NCBI RefSeq assembly: GCF_013116825.1
Contig: NZ_JABFNS010000006.1
Location: 62,001-126,000, forward strand
Reading direction: 5' to 3'
Source: Myxococcus xanthus
GTDB lineage: Bacteria > Myxococcota > Myxococcia > Myxococcales > Myxococcaceae
DNA length: 64,000 nt
Shown here: positions 9,716 through 16,545 of the stretch, in pieces
Position numbering within the stretch: position 1 is the first letter of the stretch
Layout: the number at the start of each line of letters is the position of its first letter
The notes under the pieces: model-generated
Seen by the model: the letters and a program-made list of their open reading frames with translations, nothing else
The model's database searches: none
Told to the model about the DNA's origin: nothing
Position numbers and translations under genes: made by a program

Positions 9716-10207
9716 CTACGGCGTGGGCGTCGACGCCTGCCCCGCCTCCGCGGGAGCGGCCTCCGTCTTCGCGGGGGCGGTGTCGCCGCTCTTGCCCGTC
9801 ACCACGCCCTTCACCTTCTCCATGGCGGCCTTCGGGTCGATGTTGCCCTTGAGGGTGCCGAACGGCGTGTCGATGACCTGCTCCCGCTTCTCCTCGGAGG
9901 CGTAGCCCTCTGGCGCGCACAGGGCCTTAGCGGTGTCGCGCACGGAGACGACGGGGGTGTTGATGGTGGTGGAGTCCTCGGACGTGGCCTTGGCGACGAG
10001 CTTGTCGTCGCGCATCAGCACGCAGCGGTCCTCGCCGTAGTACCAGGCGGTGGAGCTGTCCGGGAACTCCTGCGCGCGCGTGGGCCCCGAGCCCATGGCA
10101 TCGACGACTTGGTGGGACGACATGCCCGGGTAGAGCTTGTCGAAGCCGGAGGTGGCACAGCCGGCGGCGGCGAGCGCGAGTGCGGCGCTGACTATCGGGA
10201 GACGCAT
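9716..10207 (-). CDS. Lipoprotein of unknown function
   Basis: The protein has 163 residues from ATG 10207. A lipoprotein signal peptide ends in ALAAAGC, so the mature protein should begin with a lipidated Cys17 and sit on the inner or outer membrane. The region after it (FDKLYPGMSSHQVVDAMG) resembles the small SmpA/OmlA-type fold, in which a helix pair precedes a sheet. The C-terminal 25 residues are Ala/Pro/Thr rich. An in-frame ATG 13 codons upstream was rejected because it would bury the signal peptide. Function is unknown. Confidence 0.75.
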   Translation of the reverse strand: MRLPIVSAALALAAAGCATSGFDKLYPGMSSHQVVDAMGSGPTRAQEFPDSSTAWYYGEDRCVLMRDDKLVAKATSEDSTTINTPVVSVRDTAKALCAPEGYASEEKREQVIDTPFGTLKGNIDPKAAMEKVKGVVTGKSGDTAPAKTEAAPAEAGQASTPTP

Positions 10208-10294
10208 GGGGTGTGGGGCTCCTTCCGAAAGGGAATCGCGGAGCATACCCCGGCGTCACGTCCGGCCTCCAAGTCGGGGGCCGGACGCATCGTG

Positions 10295-10468
10295 TCAGAG
10301 TTCCTGATCCAACCAGCGGACGATGGCCTCGCGAATCGAGGCCGGCCGCTCGGAGTCCAGGCGGGTGCGAGGCAGGCGGGCCGCGTCGGCGTCGCGCAGC
10401 ATTGAGGCGGGCAGCAGCTCACGCGTGCGAGGAAGGGATGCGCGAGGCGCGACGGCGGCGGACCTCAT
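10295..10468 (-). CDS. Small protein downstream of a ribbon-helix-helix gene
   Basis: The protein has 57 residues from ATG 10468. The start overlaps the stop of the ribbon-helix-helix gene by four bases (ATGA), which is the main evidence that it is translated. The N-terminus is basic and low in complexity. The C-terminal RPASIREAIVRWLDQEL resembles the second helix of ribbon-helix-helix proteins. It could be a second DNA-binding antitoxin-like subunit or a degenerate copy of its partner. No toxin signature is seen. Confidence 0.5.
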   Translation of the reverse strand: MRSAAVAPRASLPRTRELLPASMLRDADAARLPRTRLDSERPASIREAIVRWLDQEL

Positions 10469-10722
10469 GACTGGCCTTCCTCCTTGGGCGCGCCGCGGCC
10501 GTACTTGCCGAGCAGGTCTTCCACGGCCTCGCGCAGGTACTCGCTCTGGTGGATGCGGGTCCGCCGCGCCAGCTCGCGCAGCTTCTGGACCTGCTCCTCG
10601 GGGACCAGGACGTGGGTGGAGACGATGTCGGCGTCCGGGCCTCGGACGTCGACAGACACTTCCGAGACCGCCGGGGATGACGGAGCCTCGGGGCTCAGGG
10701 GACTGGCGCTTCCATCCTGCAT
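10465..10722 (-). CDS. Ribbon-helix-helix DNA-binding protein
   Basis: The protein has 85 residues from ATG 10722, behind a strong GGAGG ribosome site. An N-terminal acidic/Ser-Pro arm precedes a compact C-terminal domain: strand STHVLVPEEQV, helix KLRELARRTR, and helix QSEYLREAVEDLLGKYG. This is the CopG/Arc ribbon-helix-helix fold of dimeric repressors and antitoxins. It is translationally coupled to the following 57-residue gene and is preceded by a good sigma-70-like promoter. Autoregulation is common in the family and plausible here. Confidence 0.78.
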   Translation of the reverse strand: MQDGSASPLSPEAPSSPAVSEVSVDVRGPDADIVSTHVLVPEEQVQKLRELARRTRIHQSEYLREAVEDLLGKYGRGAPKEEGQS

Positions 10723-10774
10723 CGGACTTCCTCCGGGCGTGGCTGCTACAGGCCGCTACCTGCCTGTCCGCGGC

Positions 10775-10803
10775 ATTAGGCGGGCGGACGGGCACGCCGT
10801 CAA
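10775..10803 (-). promoter_or_regulatory. Sigma-70-like promoter for the ribbon-helix-helix pair
   Basis: On the minus strand TTGACG is followed by 17 bases and CCTAAT, then a short leader with GGAGG and the ATG at 10722. The -35 matches five of six consensus bases and the -10 four of six. Confidence 0.6.
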
Positions 10804-10848
10804 AAAATGCGCCGGGGGCCAGGGGCTCGAGCCGTGCCGCACCTCGCG

Positions 10849-10877
10849 TTGACAGGGCGGTACCTCGCTGCTACTTC
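10849..10877 (+). promoter_or_regulatory. Candidate promoter for the riboswitch leader
   Basis: A perfect TTGACA at 10849 is followed by 17 bases and a weak TACTTC at 10872. Transcription would start near 10884, just before the conserved 5' strand of the riboswitch, which supports the assignment. Confidence 0.5.
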
Positions 10878-10883
10878 GCCGCT

Positions 10884-11003
10884 TGCCTTAGGGGAGTAGT
10901 TCACGCCAGCGGCGCTGGCGGCGGGAAGCTCGACACACTGGCTGGAAACGGCCCGGGCCCCCACCTCGTGATGTTCGCGAGACGAACGAGACCTTCGGAC
11001 AGG
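10884..11003 (+). ncRNA. yybP-ykoY manganese riboswitch
   Basis: The leader contains the hallmark segments of the yybP-ykoY Mn2+ riboswitch in order. The 5' strand GGGGAGTAG is at 10891, with a GC hairpin after it (CGCCAGCGGCGCTGGCG, 10904-10920). A second helix region follows, and the 3' strand CGAGACCTTCGG is at 10987-10998. Short pairing between the segments before GGGGAGTAG and the CCTTCGG end can close the structure. The class senses Mn2+ and commonly precedes TMEM165/GDT1, MntP and P-type ATPase genes. Here it sits about 100 bases upstream of a GDT1-family transporter. It is expected to turn expression on when manganese is high. Confidence 0.8.
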
Positions 11004-11103
11004 GATTGTCGTTTCTTCCTGGCCGAGGTCCGTCGTGCGCGCGTGCTGCCCTGGCGTCTCCCACGAGCCTGAACCCCGGCCCTGTGATTGCGAGGGAGTC
11101 GTC

Positions 11104-11676
11104 ATGTTGGAAGCGCTCGTGGGTTCGTTCGTGTTGGTGGCCGCCAGTGAGATGGGGGACAAGACGCAGTTGCTCGCGTTCTCCCTGGCCACGCGGTTTC
11201 GCAAGCCGTGGCATGTGCTGGCGGGCATCTTCGTCGCCACCGTGGCCAATCACGCGCTGGCGTCCAGCGTGGGCAGTTGGGTGTCCACGCACGTGCCGGC
11301 GAAGTGGATGGCGCTGCTCCTGGCGGTGCTCTTCATCGGCTTCGGTTTGTGGACGCTCAAGCCGGACACGCTGGATGAAGATGGCGGCAAGCCGCCGCGC
11401 TTCGGCGCCTTCCTCACCACGGTGGTGCTCTTCTTCCTCGCGGAGATGGGGGACAAGACGCAGCTGGCCACCATGGCGGTGGCGGCGCGCTATCAGGCGC
11501 CCTTGACGGTGACCTTGGGCACCACGGCCGGGATGATGCTGTCGGACGGCCTGGCCGTGTTCCTGGGAGACCGGCTCGCCGGGCGGGTGCAGATGAGCTG
11601 GGTGCGGTGGGCCGCCGCCAGCCTCTTCTTCATCTTCGGTGCCCTGTCGTTGTGGACGGCGCTCCGGATGTCCTGA
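11104..11676 (+). CDS. GDT1/TMEM165 (UPF0016) family Mn2+/Ca2+ exporter
   Basis: The protein has 190 residues from ATG 11104. It shows the six-helix architecture with two copies of the family signature: SEMGDKTQLLAF near residue 15 and AEMGDKTQLATM near 115. The acidic residues of these motifs line the cation path. Bacterial members export manganese across the inner membrane. An upstream in-frame start would add 23 residues lying in the leader and was rejected. Control by the Mn2+ riboswitch just upstream fits a detoxification role. Confidence 0.93.
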   Translation: MLEALVGSFVLVAASEMGDKTQLLAFSLATRFRKPWHVLAGIFVATVANHALASSVGSWVSTHVPAKWMALLLAVLFIGFGLWTLKPDTLDEDGGKPPRFGAFLTTVVLFFLAEMGDKTQLATMAVAARYQAPLTVTLGTTAGMMLSDGLAVFLGDRLAGRVQMSWVRWAAASLFFIFGALSLWTALRMS

Positions 11677-11757
11677 CAGCTGGGACACGCAGTGTGAATG
11701 TGCCGATGTGACGGAGAAGTGTATTGCGCTCCATCACGGGAAAAGCTCCCATATGAG

Positions 11758-11786
11758 AGGTCCGGGTTGACCCGGACCTTTCTTCA
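11758..11786 (+). terminator. Hairpin upstream of the lipoprotein gene
   Basis: A nine-base-pair stem (AGGTCCGGG / CCCGGACCT) with loop TTGA is followed by the pyrimidine-rich TTCTTC. It lies 82 bp after the Mn exporter and ends just ahead of the ribosome site of the next gene. It may terminate the exporter transcript or act as a leader attenuator. Confidence 0.5.
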
Positions 11787-11795
11787 GGAGCTGGA

Positions 11796-12326
11796 ATGCG
11801 TTCCCCCATTCGTTTCTCCGCGATGATTCTGATGAGCGCCCTCATGGGCGCGGGTTGCAACGGTGCCCAGCCGCAGGACCCGCCGCCCGAGGCCGAGGTG
11901 GTTGCCGAGACGGCGGAAGTGAAGCAGGGCGCCGTGGGCGACGTGGTGCTGCGCTGTGACGAGTTCCAGGGCGGCACGCACCTGGAGGTCGTCCAGACGG
12001 CGACCGGCTTCGAGGCCGCGTACGTCTCCGAGGAGTACGACCCCTGGGATTGTCGCTGCACGTACACGAAGCGCGAGATCCTGGGGCAGTACAACCAGTG
12101 CCGCCGGTCCACGGTGGACCCGCGCATCATGAACTGCTACCGCATCGAGCCGAGCGGCACCATTGGCAAGGTGGTGCTGTCCACCACGCGCGTGCAGAAG
12201 ACGCAGATGGTCATCGGCAGCAGCACGACGGTGAACTACAGCGAGCTGAGCGTCGCGGCCATCAACCAGGACCCCGGCCAGACGCCGCGCCGTGACTACG
12301 TCTTCCCGCTGAGCGACTGCCAGTAA
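11796..12326 (+). CDS. Cysteine-rich lipoprotein of unknown function
   Basis: The protein has 176 residues from ATG 11796 with an AGGAG ribosome site. A lipoprotein signal peptide ends in LMGAGC, with Cys21 as the lipidation site. After an acidic Pro/Glu linker, the mature domain (about 45-176) contains six further Cys (including RCDE, DCRCTY, CRRS, MNCY and the penultimate residue), probably disulfide-bonded in the envelope. No known domain is recognised. A strong terminator follows, so it is probably monocistronic. Confidence 0.78.
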   Translation: MRSPIRFSAMILMSALMGAGCNGAQPQDPPPEAEVVAETAEVKQGAVGDVVLRCDEFQGGTHLEVVQTATGFEAAYVSEEYDPWDCRCTYTKREILGQYNQCRRSTVDPRIMNCYRIEPSGTIGKVVLSTTRVQKTQMVIGSSTTVNYSELSVAAINQDPGQTPRRDYVFPLSDCQ

Positions 12327-12336
12327 GCTGTTCCAG

Positions 12337-12368
12337 GGCCGGGGCGCCGTCGAGCCCCGGCCTTTTTT
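12337..12368 (+). terminator. Rho-independent terminator after the lipoprotein gene
   Basis: An 8-bp stem GGCCGGGG / CCCCGGCC with a 10-base loop is followed by six Ts. It begins 11 bases after the stop codon. Confidence 0.9.
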
Positions 12369-12440
12369 CGTGGGGGGAGGCGATGATTTTGGGGGCGGTG
12401 GGGCGTCTCACTGGCAGGAGCCCATTCCCTGGAGGTCATC

Positions 12441-12875
12441 GTGGCATCGCAAGCTTCCCCGCAGGACCTGGCACCGCGCGGTCCCCATGTCGTCGTGAGT
12501 CTGCCGACGCGGGACCTGAAGCGGGCCTTTCATTTCTACAGAGAGGGCCTCGGCTTCCGCCTCGTCGTCGAGACGGCGGACGGCGCGATGCCCGAGCCCG
12601 TCCACTTCACGCTCAACGCGGGCGTCAGCCTGATGCTCATCCCCACCGGCGGCTTCGGCTGGGTGGCGGGGGGCAACAAGGTCGCGGAGCAGGGCGTTTC
12701 GGAGTGCATCCTGAGCCTGTTCCTGGAGACGGAGGCCCAGGTGGACGCGCTCATTGCCCGGGCGCGGGAGGCGGGGGCGGAGGTCCCGGCCCCACCGGGG
12801 AAGCAGCCCTGGGGGTACTCGGCGACGTTCAAGGACCCGGACGGCCACGTGTGGATGCTGGACGTGGCGGGCTGA
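12441..12875 (+). CDS. Glyoxalase/VOC-superfamily protein
   Basis: The protein has 144 residues from GTG 12441, with GGAGG six bases upstream. Both beta-alpha-beta-beta-beta units of the vicinal-oxygen-chelate fold are visible: SLPTRDLKRAFHFYREGLGF near residues 20-39 and the closing FKDPDGHVWMLDV near the end. Members are dioxygenases, isomerases or resistance proteins, and no specific substrate can be assigned. The gene stands alone between a terminator and a convergent pseudogene. Confidence 0.85.
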   Translation: MASQASPQDLAPRGPHVVVSLPTRDLKRAFHFYREGLGFRLVVETADGAMPEPVHFTLNAGVSLMLIPTGGFGWVAGGNKVAEQGVSECILSLFLETEAQVDALIARAREAGAEVPAPPGKQPWGYSATFKDPDGHVWMLDVAG

Positions 12876-12897
12876 GGGCGGGGCTTCCGGCCAGGCC

Positions 12898-13481
12898 TCA
12901 GTGCTCGAAGATCCGGCCATTCGTCGACCAGGGAGGGGTGTAGCCCTGGTTGATGAACTGCCCCATCACCCGGCCGAGCGCGGTGATGGCCTCTCGCTCG
13001 ATGGCGGTGAGGCCGGGGTGCCAGATGTCGAGCAGCAGACAGACCCGAGGCCGGTCGCTGTTGTTCCACACCTCGTGCAGGAAGGTGTCGTCGAAGAACA
13101 GGGACTCGCCCTCCACCCATTCGCGCGTCTCACCGTCTACCCGGATCCGGCAGTCGGGCGGAACGATGCGCGTTCGTAGGCCAGCAGTTCGCCCTGGTGC
13201 GCGCGCGTCAGGAATTCCTCGCGCAGCATCGGCGTGGCTTCTTTCAGGAGGCGGGCCAGGGATTCGAGCGAGGGGGACTCGGAGGCCGAGTACCAGCCGC
13301 GCGTGCCCAGACCCGGGAAGTAGAACAATGACGGGCGTTGCAGCGCCGGCAGCGGTGGGAGGGGCTGTCGCCCCTTGTTGATGAGCAGGGTTTCTTCCAC
13401 ACGCGCGAGCGCCTCACCCGCATGGGTTCGACGGAAGGGAATCATGGCCGCGTCGAGCGCTTCGATGATGGGATTGGACAT
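12898..13481 (-). pseudogene. Aspartyl/asparaginyl beta-hydroxylase gene with internal deletion and frameshift
   Basis: The N-terminal half is read from ATG 13481 (residues like FYFPGLGTRGWY) and stops at 13137. The C-terminal half continues in another frame from about 13185, with CRIRVDGETREWVEGE and FFDDTFLHEVWN ending at 12898. In intact PF05118 hydroxylases a middle stretch of roughly 60-70 residues, including the first iron-ligand His (PHRG type), separates these parts. It is missing here. The second His (FLHEVWN) and downstream Arg are kept. The gene would have been an Fe(II)/2-oxoglutarate-type hydroxylase, and it cannot make a working enzyme as written. A sequencing error could explain the frameshift but not the missing middle. 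Confidence 0.8.
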
Positions 13482-13759
13482 GGGGTGTCGTGGAGAACTC
13501 TGTGTGGGTTGAATTCTTGAGAGGAAATTCCTGGGCGGTCTGGGGTGTCTTGCGATTCAGGTCGGGGTGGCTTCTATTGTCGTGGCTCTAGGCGGAGTGT
13601 TTGTTTTGTCGTTGAGGTGGGTGTGTAATGGTTGTCAATGCGAGGGCTTGTCATGACCGTCAAAGTGTCCAGCGGTGCCTGTGAGTTCTCCTGACGCCCC
13701 CGCCCATGCCGGGGAGGCTCTCGGCCGGGGAGGCCCGGCCCTGGCATTGGCAGCCCTGC

Positions 13760-14478
13760 CCGGGGGGGCCGCCCGCCGGCTTCGTGAGCCGGCCCTTCTG
13801 GCTGTTCTGGTTCGTCGAGAAGATCTCCGTCGCCGGCCGATGGATGATGGAGATTGCGGGCGGTTGGCTGGTGGCCCGGCTCGCGGATTCGGCGGCGCAG
13901 GTCGCGTCATTAATCAGCATCGCCAGCATTCCGGTGCTGGTGAGCATGGCCTGGGCGGGGCAGGTGGCGGATCGCGCTACGACCAGCGGCGGACGGTCCT
14001 GCTGACGGAGGTCCTGGCGTGTGTCCTCGCGGTGGTCAGCGCCATCATGGTGCACGCGGAGCTCGCCACGCTGCTGGCCGTGGCGGTGTGGTGGATGCCT
14101 TCAACCGGCCCGCGAAGCAGGCGCTGTCCGCGGAGCTCGTCGAGCGCCATCAGCTTTCGAACGCGGTCGCGATGCTGGGCATGTCGGGGCTCTTGGGACG
14201 CCTGGTCGGGCCCGCGCTGGCCGCGGCCATCCTGACGGTTCATCCAGCTCACGTGTCCCCAGGACCTCCAGGGGCGGCTGTTGGGCCTTCACAACATCCT
14301 GTTCGCGGTCGTCCCTCCCGCGGGCATCGTCATGGGCATGTTGACCCACTATGTCGAGCTGCGCGTCAGCATGCGCTTCTTCGGGCTGCTGTTCGCCGGG
14401 GTTTCGACGGCATGGTTGCTGCTCGCGCGGATTGGATCCGCGGACCTCACGAGGGCGGAAGGAAACGGTGTCGTATGA
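13760..14478 (+). pseudogene. MFS exporter remnant with several frameshifts and a deletion
   Basis: Four segments in different frames read as one transporter of the EntS/MFS_3 type. They are 13760-13975 (RPFWLFWFVEKISVAG), 13978-14080 (YDQRRTVLLTEVLA), 14083-14240 (VDAFNRPAKQALSAELV, the diagnostic cytoplasmic loop) and 14252-14478 (LQGRLLGLHNILFAV). Between the third and fourth segments about 200 residues of the usual ~420 are missing. The final frame stops inside the ATG of the GNAT gene (overlap ATGA), so transporter and acetyltransferase were once coupled. The reading frame is beyond repair by one or two corrections, so this is a true pseudogene. Confidence 0.85.
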
Positions 14479-15278
14479 GTGCCTCCAGTTCTTCAGACAT
14501 CCTGGCGCGGTTCGAGAAACTCGTCCGGCGGCGCGCGGTGTCCTCCGACCCCGCGTGGCGCATGGAGAGCGGGGAGGGCTTCCTCCGGGCCCTCGGGCCT
14601 TCGCCATCCCCTTTTGACAATTCCCTGTGTTGGGCCCACACGGATGAAGAGAACGTGGAGGCGGTCATCGCGGCACAGATGGCGTATTTCCGCTCATTGG
14701 GGCGCGCCTTCATGTGGAAGGTCTACACCCAGGACAGCCCCAGTGATTTGGAGACGCGTCTACTCCGAGCAGGGTTCGAGGTTCAGGCGCACGTGACGCT
14801 GGTCGTGCTCGACACGGCCCGCTCGCAGCCCGCGACCGCGCTTCCTCCGGGCGTCGAAATCCGGCGCGTGGACGACGCCACCGGGCTCGCGGCGGCCATG
14901 AAGGTGCAAGAGGTCGTCTGGAGTCAGGACTGCCAATGGTTGCACGACGCATTGAAGGAGGAGCTGCGGACGCAGCCGGACACGCTGAGCATCTTCGTGG
15001 GGTGGTCGGAAGGACGGCCCGTGTGCTCCAGTTGGATTCGCATCGAGGAGGGGGCGCGCTTCGCCAGTCTTTGGGGCGGCTCGGTCCTCCCGGACTTCCG
15101 GGGCAGGGGCTTCTACCGCGCCATGGTGGCGGCGCGGGCCGAGGTGGCGCGTCAACGCGACATCGCGCACCTCTATGTCGAGGCGGGCGACATGAGCCGG
15201 CCCATCCTCGAGCGCCTCGGCTTCCAGGCGCTCTCCCAGGTGGCCAAGTGCATCTACCGTCCGCCTGGCGTCGCGTGA
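14475..15278 (+). CDS. GNAT-family N-acetyltransferase
   Basis: The protein has 267 residues from ATG 14475, which overlaps the stop of the broken transporter. The GNAT fold lies in the C-terminal half. Motif A (acetyl-CoA pyrophosphate loop) is VLPDFRGRGFYRAMV near residues 205-220, and motif B is LYVEAGDMSRPILERLGF. The N-terminal 120 residues have no recognised domain but are compatible with a double-GNAT protein whose first half is degenerate. The upstream exporter is dead, so this gene may have lost its context. It is itself intact. Confidence 0.82.
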   Translation: MSASSSSDILARFEKLVRRRAVSSDPAWRMESGEGFLRALGPSPSPFDNSLCWAHTDEENVEAVIAAQMAYFRSLGRAFMWKVYTQDSPSDLETRLLRAGFEVQAHVTLVVLDTARSQPATALPPGVEIRRVDDATGLAAAMKVQEVVWSQDCQWLHDALKEELRTQPDTLSIFVGWSEGRPVCSSWIRIEEGARFASLWGGSVLPDFRGRGFYRAMVAARAEVARQRDIAHLYVEAGDMSRPILERLGFQALSQVAKCIYRPPGVA

Positions 15279-15313
15279 GGCGAAGCTCGCCCAGGCGCCG
15301 CACGGGGTGAGAC

Positions 15314-15650
15314 CTAAGAACTCGTTTCACAACCTCCGTCCCACTCGGCGCAGGAGCACGATGCAGCAGCCGAACTGAAGCAGCGCGAGGTGGAGATCGG
15401 CGCGCCGCTCCTCGCGGACGCGCAGCCGCTTGAAACTGTGGAGCCAGGCCAGGGTGCGCTCCACCACCCAACGGTAGCGGCCCAGCCGCTCGCTCGACTC
15501 GATCCTCTGTCCGTGGGGTTCTTTCCCGTTTCGGGCCCCCCTTTTCGCCCGGACACTGCCCGAGTCAAACGCGGCGCGGCTCCAGTCGATACGCCCCTTC
15601 ATGCCCAACTCCCGCTCGGGTAGCTGATGGACGGCCGACGATGCAGCGGA
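15314..15650 (-). mobile_element. IS5-family transposase remnant with internal deletion
   Basis: On the minus strand a frame reads GMKGRIDWSRAAFDSGSVRAKRG. This is the segment around the first catalytic Asp of IS5-type DDE transposases. A one-base frame change gives GKNPTDRG. The original frame then resumes with SERLGRYRWVVERTLAWLH and RRADLHLALL, the C-terminal signature. The roughly 80-90 residues between, with the second Asp (DKGYD), are absent, as is the N-terminus. I could not find a matched pair of terminal inverted repeats. The element cannot transpose on its own. Confidence 0.8.
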
Positions 15651-15700
15651 ATCTGGTCTGGGCCGCCCACCGATGGTGGATGACTCCCACCAAGGCAGCC

Positions 15701-15862
15701 TCAGCCTTGGCGACCTCTACGGACGAACCACCTCCGCAGGATGAGCGTGGCGGCGCCGAACAACAACAGCAGGCTGCCGGCGATCACCGACTGCACCGGC
15801 AAGCTGAACGCCATGGCCGCGCACCCGACCAGCGCAGAGGCTGCGAGCCACCTAGGGGGCAT
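15701..15862 (-). CDS. Possible 53-residue membrane protein
   Basis: A frame from ATG 15862 to TGA 15701 encodes 53 residues with two hydrophobic stretches (about 5-20 and 24-42) ending in the basic RRWFVRRGRQG, a good positive-inside tail. The purine-rich GGGGGAG lies directly against the start, which is poor spacing. It sits between an IS remnant and a tRNA and could be the tail of a lost membrane protein gene. Confidence 0.3.
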   Translation of the reverse strand: MPPRWLAASALVGCAAMAFSLPVQSVIAGSLLLLFGAATLILRRWFVRRGRQG

Positions 15863-15991
15863 CTCCCCCGAGTTGGGGAAGGGGAGTGGCCGGGCGCGAT
15901 GGCGCTTCAGCGCCCCCCAGCTACGCGCGCCTTGCTGGTACCCACCTTGTACCCACTCTCGTGGCCACCGGTGGATGACCCTGGATAATAG

Positions 15992-16022
15992 AAAACCCCC
16001 GGAACCTTAACGATTCCGAGGG
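15992..16022 (-). terminator. Terminator of the tRNA gene
   Basis: On the minus strand a nine-pair stem CCCTCGGAA / TTCCGGGGG (one G-U pair) with a nine-base loop is followed by TTTTC. It begins eight bases after the tRNA 3' end. Confidence 0.8.
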
Positions 16023-16030
16023 CTTCTCTG

Positions 16031-16104
16031 TGGCCAGGGTCAGACTTGAACTGACTACCTGCGGATTATGAGACCGCCGCTCTAACCAGGTGAGCTACCT
16101 GGCC
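16031..16104 (-). tRNA. tRNA with CAT anticodon (elongator Met or Ile2)
   Basis: The 74-nt cloverleaf folds completely. The acceptor is GGCCAGG / CCTGGCC, the D stem GCTC / GAGC, the anticodon loop CTCATAA, and the T arm GTCAG-TTCAAGT-CTGAC. The discriminator is A and CCA is not encoded. The first pair is G-C, so it is not the initiator. CAT could be elongator Met or the lysidine-modified Ile2. The anticodon stem has a T-T mismatch at the pair next to the loop. A terminator follows at once, which supports active transcription. Confidence 0.88.
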
Positions 16105-16545
16105 GTAAGTGGGATGCAACCTACGGCTTTTACTGCGGAACTTCCACTGCCTTCCTACCTGCTCGCCCGCTGTCCGTGCAACAGCTTTGGTAACGGGGTG
16201 GGTACTTCGCGCTTCGGGGCGGCTCTATACCACATGACGGGCGGAGGGCAACGGGAACGACACGGCCAACCTTCGCGGGGCCAGACCTCGGTCCCGAGCG
16301 CTTCGCTCGCCAGACGTGGAAATGGGTTTTCTTCCTGACAGGGCGCCTCGAACCCACAGGAAATGCGAGGTGACTTTGGGGTCGATTGAGGCGCGGCATG
16401 CGTGGCGCGCGGTCGCCATAGTCGGGGGGGCTCCAGCAACAATCAACGCACCCTCCACCAGATGTGCGTGGCGGGATTGGGCATCACGCGCTGCATCCTG
16501 GCCGTCTTGGAAGACGAACTGTGACAGGGACAGCTCGAAGTGCTC
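16105..16545. other. Intergenic stretch with no gene seen
   Basis: These 441 bases lie upstream of the tRNA and downstream of the AsmA-like gene's end. Open frames on both strands are short, mutually overlapping and without recognisable domains. No clear promoter for the tRNA could be picked. A small GAGCG/CGCTC hairpin near 16297 is the only local structure noticed. Confidence 0.5.

Noticed and set aside
10469-10795. Upstream extension of the 57-residue protein
   Set aside because: The frame is open, but it lies over the ribbon-helix-helix gene. The overlapping ATG at 10468 is the natural start.
15641-15988. Plus-strand frame of 115 codons near the IS remnant
   Set aside because: It is low complexity with Gln runs and is antisense to the more plausible hydrophobic minus-strand frame.
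16130-16458. Three minus-strand frames upstream of the tRNA
   Set aside because: They overlap one another, have no domain or ribosome site, and differ only by frame.
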